IMG/VR virus record: IMGVR_UViG_3300046516_000374
Location: 1-24,058 of that record
Source of the DNA: a virus
Length of the DNA stretch: 24,058 nucleotides
Direction: 5' to 3' (one strand)
Of this stretch, positions 19,909-24,058 are shown in pieces. How positions within the stretch are numbered: position 1 is the stretch's first letter; each line of letters starts with the position of its first letter. The notes below the pieces were generated by a model. It did no database searches. It was not told the DNA's origin and saw only the letters and a list, made by a program, of their open reading frames with translations. A program made the position numbers and the translations under genes.

Positions 19909-21455
19909 CAGAGCGCGTTGCCCCCCTCAAGCCGAAGATCCGTTCTGAGCCACTGGACGGCCTCCCGCGCCGCGATGGCGATGCCCCACCCGAGCGCCGT
20001 TCCCGACCCGCCGCCAACCCGCCAGCGCGGATCGATGTTGACCTCCGTTGACCACGGTGACGTATCCCACGGTGACGTGTCCCACGGCGATCCCGTCGCA
20101 CTCGACACCACCGGGATCGGAATGTTCGGATCGACATAATCGAAGCCGACCCGGAAGTTGTAAGAGACGCTTGAAATGGCCTGCAACACCGGGCGCACCG
20201 CCGCGAGCCGCTTACGCTGGGCTGTGCCGAGTTTGTTCCACGCCTGTTGAGCCATCGCCTGGACCGGCGCTCCCGCATCCTGATTGCCGGTGTCCGCCTG
20301 GTAGACCGTCCCGTTCGGACCGCCGAAATAAAGCCGGTCGTTGAACAACCCCCAGCACGAAGCGTTCATTCCCTTGTAGCGGCACCACGGCTGCGTTTGC
20401 AGTCCCGTGTTGCACACGTGCTGGTCAAATGTCCCATCAGAGTTGGGAATATTGAAGATCAGCGCACGGCCGCGGGGATAGAAGATCGCCTGCCATCCGA
20501 ACGCGGTCTGGTTCGCGGCCACGGCGATCTGCACCGCCTTGGATACTTTCGACCGCGGCGGCATCTGTCCGTTGCGCAGCGCACTGAACATGGCATTGAA
20601 CGACAAATGATCGTCGAACGTGGTCACGAAGCTGTCACCACCATAGTCCGCGACCGCTCGCGCGGAAACGGGAGGCGACAACCGATAAGTTCCGACCAAT
20701 GACCATGCCGTGATCAGCGCCGGATCGTTACCCTGGAACAGCAGACAGTCGCCGGATGACATGACGAACGAGGCGTAGTTGATGACGCCTGTCCCGCCAT
20801 CGTAGGACAAGCTGCGCATCGCCACCAGGAAGCCGCCACGGGGGCAGAATGGCCCGAGATCATAGAACGACAGAGCCCCCGAGATCGAGTTCAGCGGCGC
20901 GAACCAAAAGCCGGACGATCGCTGTGTCCAGAAAAAAAGCCGCTGCTGGTGCAGCCAAACGCCATACAGCGTCGATGTATCGACGCCAGTGAACGAAGCA
21001 TCCACGAACGTCGTGCCGTCGTAAATCTTGGCCGGATCGGCACCGTTGACGAAGAACGTCCGGTTGAGGAACCCCGCCGTCTGCCAGCGTGCGTTGCTGA
21101 AGCCGGTGCCAAGCAGGTTGGGCGTGCTGTCGCCAATCTCGAATACGCTCCCGCCGCACGCCGCCACGAGGTCGGAAACCTCCGTCGCCGGATGCGCGCC
21201 GGAATTGAACTCCGCCAGTGTCTCGACCGGCCCGGCGCCCATGCCGCTGGCGAACTGGATGAAGCCGCCACGCACGTTCATCCCACCGCCGGCATCGGGG
21301 AACCAGTTGTCCAGTGTGACAGCGTCCAGCGGGTCCATGCCGTCCAGGCTGTCGCGTGTGTTCCACCCGCCGCCGGGCGATGGGATGGAGACGGGCGCTG
21401 TGATCGGCGCCGTCGCGTTCTGTAGCCGTTGCTGGCGGGACAGGATGGCGGTCAT
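19908..21455 (-). CDS. P22 gp10-like tail / DNA-stabilisation protein
   Basis: 515 aa from ATG 21455 (ATGA overlap). The N-terminus (VSIPSPGGGWNTRDSLDGMD, DAVTLDNWFPDAGGGMNVRG) and a series of beta repeats (GVWLHQQRLFFWTQRSSGFW, GLFNDRLYFGGPNGTVYQAD) follow the pattern of the phage tail-hub/stabilisation proteins that close the portal channel after packaging. A short SPWDT tandem repeat lies near the C-terminus (about residue 455-470), with DPRWRVGGGSGTALGWGI after it. No enzyme motif is present. Position after the gp4-like gene supports the call, although a tailspike gene is inserted between the two. Confidence 0.6.
   Translation of the reverse strand: MTAILSRQQRLQNATAPITAPVSIPSPGGGWNTRDSLDGMDPLDAVTLDNWFPDAGGGMNVRGGFIQFASGMGAGPVETLAEFNSGAHPATEVSDLVAACGGSVFEIGDSTPNLLGTGFSNARWQTAGFLNRTFFVNGADPAKIYDGTTFVDASFTGVDTSTLYGVWLHQQRLFFWTQRSSGFWFAPLNSISGALSFYDLGPFCPRGGFLVAMRSLSYDGGTGVINYASFVMSSGDCLLFQGNDPALITAWSLVGTYRLSPPVSARAVADYGGDSFVTTFDDHLSFNAMFSALRNGQMPPRSKVSKAVQIAVAANQTAFGWQAIFYPRGRALIFNIPNSDGTFDQHVCNTGLQTQPWCRYKGMNASCWGLFNDRLYFGGPNGTVYQADTGNQDAGAPVQAMAQQAWNKLGTAQRKRLAAVRPVLQAISSVSYNFRVGFDYVDPNIPIPVVSSATGSPWDTSPWDTSPWSTEVNIDPRWRVGGGSGTALGWGIAIAAREAVQWLRTDLRLEGGNAL
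20052..20089 (-). repeat. 15-bp tandem repeat encoding SPWDT units
   Basis: CCACGGTGACGTATC (20052-20066) is repeated as CCACGGTGACGTGTC (20067-20081) and in part again to 20089. It encodes SPWDTSPWDTSPWST in the gp10-like protein. Copy number could vary between relatives. Confidence 0.7.
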
Positions 21456-23188
21456 GAATCACCGCCGCAGCGATACGAAATCTGCGTGCCGCTGATATCG
21501 CCGGTCGCGGTCAGTCGCCACACGCCGCCCGTGACCTGAACCGTCGAGAACGGCGAGGCGATGGAAAGGCCGAACTGGCATGTCATCAGCGGAATAATGA
21601 CCGGCAAAGTGACGGTGCAAGTAAAACCAGCCGCCGTCCCGACATTGATCCCGCCATTGATCGTGCCGTTGATTACCGCGCCCGCGCCGCACGCGCTGAC
21701 CTGTGCCAGTGGTGGATTGTCCCATTGATTAAGCTGGTAGCGAACCGAACCGCCCCCGGACAAAGCCACCGCCGGCGTTTGTATTCCAACACCGGTGTTG
21801 TTCGCGATCACGCCGAGTTGTGACGGATACGGCCCGGCCACGACCTCGTTAAATCCTCGGAACGTGCTGTCAGCCAGCATGAAGTCCTGGATGTTGTTGG
21901 TCTTGATTCCATGCGCGTGAACGCTTGGCGTGAGCGCATAGCCGATATCGACGCCGCGGATATGCACGAGCGCATTGCCGGCGGAGACATTCACGAAATA
22001 GTGATCGACGCCGGTTTCACCCAGGCCAATCCCGCCCAGCACGCCGCCGGTCATGTAAAGCGATGACCCGGAACTCTGGAACCAATCACCGGATGCCGCG
22101 CCACTGAAATGATCCAGCACGAGGCCAGACGTGGCGCCCATCTGGAAACAGTTGCTCACATCGGCCGCGCTGCCCAGGTTCTGGATACCGCACTGCGGCG
22201 TGAAGCCGCGTAGCACGTTATTGAGGCTCCAGTTCGCCCCCGACGCCGTGGCGTCGATGATCGTGCCGACGCTGTCCCAGTTGACGTCGATGATCGACCC
22301 TTCGATCGTGGCACCGGCCTCGACCTTGAAGCCATATCGCCACGCGAACGCCTCACTCGACCCCACGTTGATCGTTACCCCAGGACCGGTCTGCGCCGTG
22401 GCGCGGTAGATCGCGTTGACGTGCGCGGCGGCACTGATCGCCGTGAAGCAAGCGGGCGTGGAATTGCAAATGTCGAACCACGGCGTCGGAGAGAAGCGGG
22501 CGTTGATGAAGTTGAAACTGTCGCCGGTCTTGGACAGGCTGAAAGCGGTCTTCACGGCATAGACGTTGAAGTCGGAGAACTGCATGTTCTCCCATGAGAC
22601 GTTGGGCGTCTCGACAAGGAACTCGTAGGCGTTGATGACGGTGAAGTTGTCCATCTTCGCGTGGTGGCATTGCACGGTGCCATTATCGCCGATGGTGGAA
22701 GGATAGACCGTCGTGCCGTTCGTCTGGTTCGGATAGTAGAAATTGACGCCAGTGATCCGCCAGTTCGACCCGCAGGTAAACGGTTGCAGCGACGTACTCT
22801 TGAGCAGCAGCGTCGTGCCCATGCTGATCGCTTTGTTGAACGATCCGGCCGGAAACCCGACACCCTCTATCGTGCAGTTGGCCAACGGCATCGTCGTCAC
22901 CTGGCCATCCATGTTGATCTGGCCAAGCGGCAAATACAGGTGCGCGCCCTGTTGCGAGCACGCCGTCACCGCCGCCGTCATGGCCGCGCCATCTGGCGTC
23001 ACCCCATCCGCCTTTACGCCGAAATTGATGGCATAAAGCCCGAACTTGCTGTTCACGTCCTGCTTGGACGCCCATTCCGCGTTGACCTCGGCGGCGGACG
23101 GACGATAGCCGGTCGGCCAGTTCGGCGACGATTGCCCCCAGGCCGCGAACGGGATCAGGCAGAACGCGAGGAGAAGCAGCTTCTTCAT
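21452..23188 (-). CDS. Tailspike-like protein with signal peptide and beta-helix
   Basis: 578 aa from ATG 23188 (ATGA overlap). The signal peptide MKKLLLLAFCLIPFAAWG ends before QSSPNWPTGYRPSAAEVNAE, which matches the start of the mature part of the protein at 8064-10268. FGLYAINFGVKADGVTPDGA is a pectate-lyase-like entry strand. Parallel beta-helix-type repeats follow (TIEGVGFPAGSF, WRITGVNFYY, MDNFTVINAY, ENMQFSDFNVYAV). The C-terminal domain has paired cysteines (ACGAGAVINGTINGG, GFTCTVTLPV, MTCQFGLS, SYRCGG). It is likely a receptor-binding or depolymerase fibre. It is wedged between the gp4-like and gp10-like genes, where P22-like phages normally have none. Confidence 0.7.
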   Translation of the reverse strand: MKKLLLLAFCLIPFAAWGQSSPNWPTGYRPSAAEVNAEWASKQDVNSKFGLYAINFGVKADGVTPDGAAMTAAVTACSQQGAHLYLPLGQINMDGQVTTMPLANCTIEGVGFPAGSFNKAISMGTTLLLKSTSLQPFTCGSNWRITGVNFYYPNQTNGTTVYPSTIGDNGTVQCHHAKMDNFTVINAYEFLVETPNVSWENMQFSDFNVYAVKTAFSLSKTGDSFNFINARFSPTPWFDICNSTPACFTAISAAAHVNAIYRATAQTGPGVTINVGSSEAFAWRYGFKVEAGATIEGSIIDVNWDSVGTIIDATASGANWSLNNVLRGFTPQCGIQNLGSAADVSNCFQMGATSGLVLDHFSGAASGDWFQSSGSSLYMTGGVLGGIGLGETGVDHYFVNVSAGNALVHIRGVDIGYALTPSVHAHGIKTNNIQDFMLADSTFRGFNEVVAGPYPSQLGVIANNTGVGIQTPAVALSGGGSVRYQLNQWDNPPLAQVSACGAGAVINGTINGGINVGTAAGFTCTVTLPVIIPLMTCQFGLSIASPFSTVQVTGGVWRLTATGDISGTQISYRCGGDS

Positions 23189-24058
23189 GGTTGTCCTGTC
23201 TGCGGGCCGTACCCCGTCTCGGGAAGCTGAAACGGACCGATCAGGTGCAACCCATCCATCGGCGTCATGTTCAGGATCGGCGCCCCGCCATCGGTCGCCA
23301 GAGCCTTGCTGACCTGACGCTCGTATTCGTCCAGTTCCTCATTGTAGGACAGGCCCAGACGCCGCAGCAGGCGGTATTTGAGCGATAGCCGGATCAGATA
23401 TTCAAAGGTCGGATCGACCGATACATCGGTGTCCGCGCGCCATGAGTTCTGCGGTATGCCGTCCATCGACTGGCACCAGCCCGCCGACACATACTCAAAC
23501 ACGAACTGCGCGCCATCATCGAACGGCGTCGGATCGATGGACAGGAACGTGCGAAACGCCGGCACATCGCCAACGCCCTCCGTGCCGATCGACCCGCCGA
23601 CCTGCGTGCCGCCCTGAGAGTAGACGCTGCGGAACCGGAAGCGCCGCTGGATCGAGGCGCGGCCAATCACGGAAGACTTGTAGATCTGCCATTGCTGCGG
23701 CGACAGCGGCCCGCGCATGGCCCAATAGCGGGATCGGTCCCAGAACGTATTGTCCACCGGACGATCGAAGTCCGCCGGCAGCGGATAGTTGGCCTGACCG
23801 AACTGGAATGTCCCGGCGCCGGTGACTGACGATTTCAGGCTCAGCGTGATCTTGTTCGGCGTCGGTGTGGACATCGTGATCGGCGGCTCGACGAGGCGAA
23901 TGATCGCGTTGTTTGGGATACCGGTGCCCGCCGCGATCCACAGATCCGGAGAGACCAGTTCAATCCCGGACAGGCCGCTGATGACCGCTGAGTTGCCCAC
24001 GTTCGCCACCGTGCCGTGTTGCGGCAGCACGGCGACGGACTGGAAATTGAACTCGCGG
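23185..24058 (-). CDS. P22 gp4-like head-tail adaptor, 5' end beyond the window
   Basis: At least 290 codons; the frame is open to the window end (REFNFQSVAVLPQHGTVANV...), so the start is missing. The conserved-looking core is YPLPADFDRPVDNTFWDRSR, GPLSPQQWQIYKSSVIGRA and IDPTPFDDGAQFVFEYVSAG. It ends with a helical EYLIRLSLKYRLLRRLGLSY, NEELDEYERQVSKALA region and GGAPILNMTP. This resembles adaptor or tail-accessory proteins encoded just before the gp10-like gene in P22-type podoviruses, though gp4 of P22 is shorter (166 aa). Naming rests on this pattern and position. Confidence 0.5.
   Translation of the reverse strand, partial: REFNFQSVAVLPQHGTVANVGNSAVISGLSGIELVSPDLWIAAGTGIPNNAIIRLVEPPITMSTPTPNKITLSLKSSVTGAGTFQFGQANYPLPADFDRPVDNTFWDRSRYWAMRGPLSPQQWQIYKSSVIGRASIQRRFRFRSVYSQGGTQVGGSIGTEGVGDVPAFRTFLSIDPTPFDDGAQFVFEYVSAGWCQSMDGIPQNSWRADTDVSVDPTFEYLIRLSLKYRLLRRLGLSYNEELDEYERQVSKALATDGGAPILNMTPMDGLHLIGPFQLPETGYGPQTGQP

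Noticed and set aside
1-24058. CRISPR array, insertion sequence, integrase or rRNA
   Set aside because: No regularly spaced repeats, transposase or recombinase motifs, or rRNA-like sequence were seen on either strand.

Overview
The window looks like about 24 kb of a podovirus-like tailed phage or prophage from a high-GC alphaproteobacterium. No host core gene, integrase or complete tRNA is visible. Evidence for a phage: a partial P22 gp4-like head-tail adaptor, a P22 gp10-like tail protein, a virion lytic transglycosylase followed by a second large ejection-type protein, a tail-collar fibre and two beta-helix tailspike-like proteins. The host guess (Acetobacteraceae/Rhodospirillales-like) rests on GC content, codon use and the style of the signal peptides, and is inference.

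Layout. (1) 1-833, minus strand: the edge of a truncated gene, then a two-gene operon of a ribbon-helix-helix protein and a GIY-YIG (T5orf172-type) nuclease with a helix-turn-helix tail. The nuclease gene is visibly AT-richer than the rest. A promoter-like sequence overlaps a perfect 9-bp inverted repeat upstream. (2) 938-3429, plus strand: a tightly coupled train of small phage genes, many overlapping as ATGA/GTGA/TGATG. The first carries an in-frame amber codon and the last is DUF6197-like. (3) 3442-3480: a hairpin terminator between convergent transcripts. (4) 3535-24058, minus strand: one long, nearly gapless operon read from right to left. Its order is gp4-like adaptor (cut by the window end), signal-peptide tailspike, gp10-like protein, 52-aa membrane protein, GNAT acetyltransferase, Gln/Asn-rich virion protein, class I methyltransferase, PP-loop/PAPS-reductase-like protein, transglycosylase ejection protein, second ejection protein, tail-collar fibre, small secreted protein, Tat-like-signal fibre, second tailspike. 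A block of small membrane and coiled-coil proteins (probable lysis or envelope functions) follows, then a second PP-loop protein, a second RHH-like protein, a DUF551-like protein and a coiled-coil protein.

How it fits together: the right two thirds build the tail, the host-recognition fibres and the DNA-ejection apparatus. The 5.5-8 kb block probably supplies holin/spanin-type functions, though no soluble endolysin was found. Three small enzymes (GNAT, methyltransferase, PP-loop protein) sit inside the virion operon, and a second PP-loop protein with a degenerate loop lies downstream. Several coding regions are shorter than 60 codons and were found by following start/stop overlaps. The most unusual points are the export signals on fibre proteins, the embedded modification-type enzymes, the chain of single-helix microproteins, the amber-interrupted gene and a gene whose best start is ACG.
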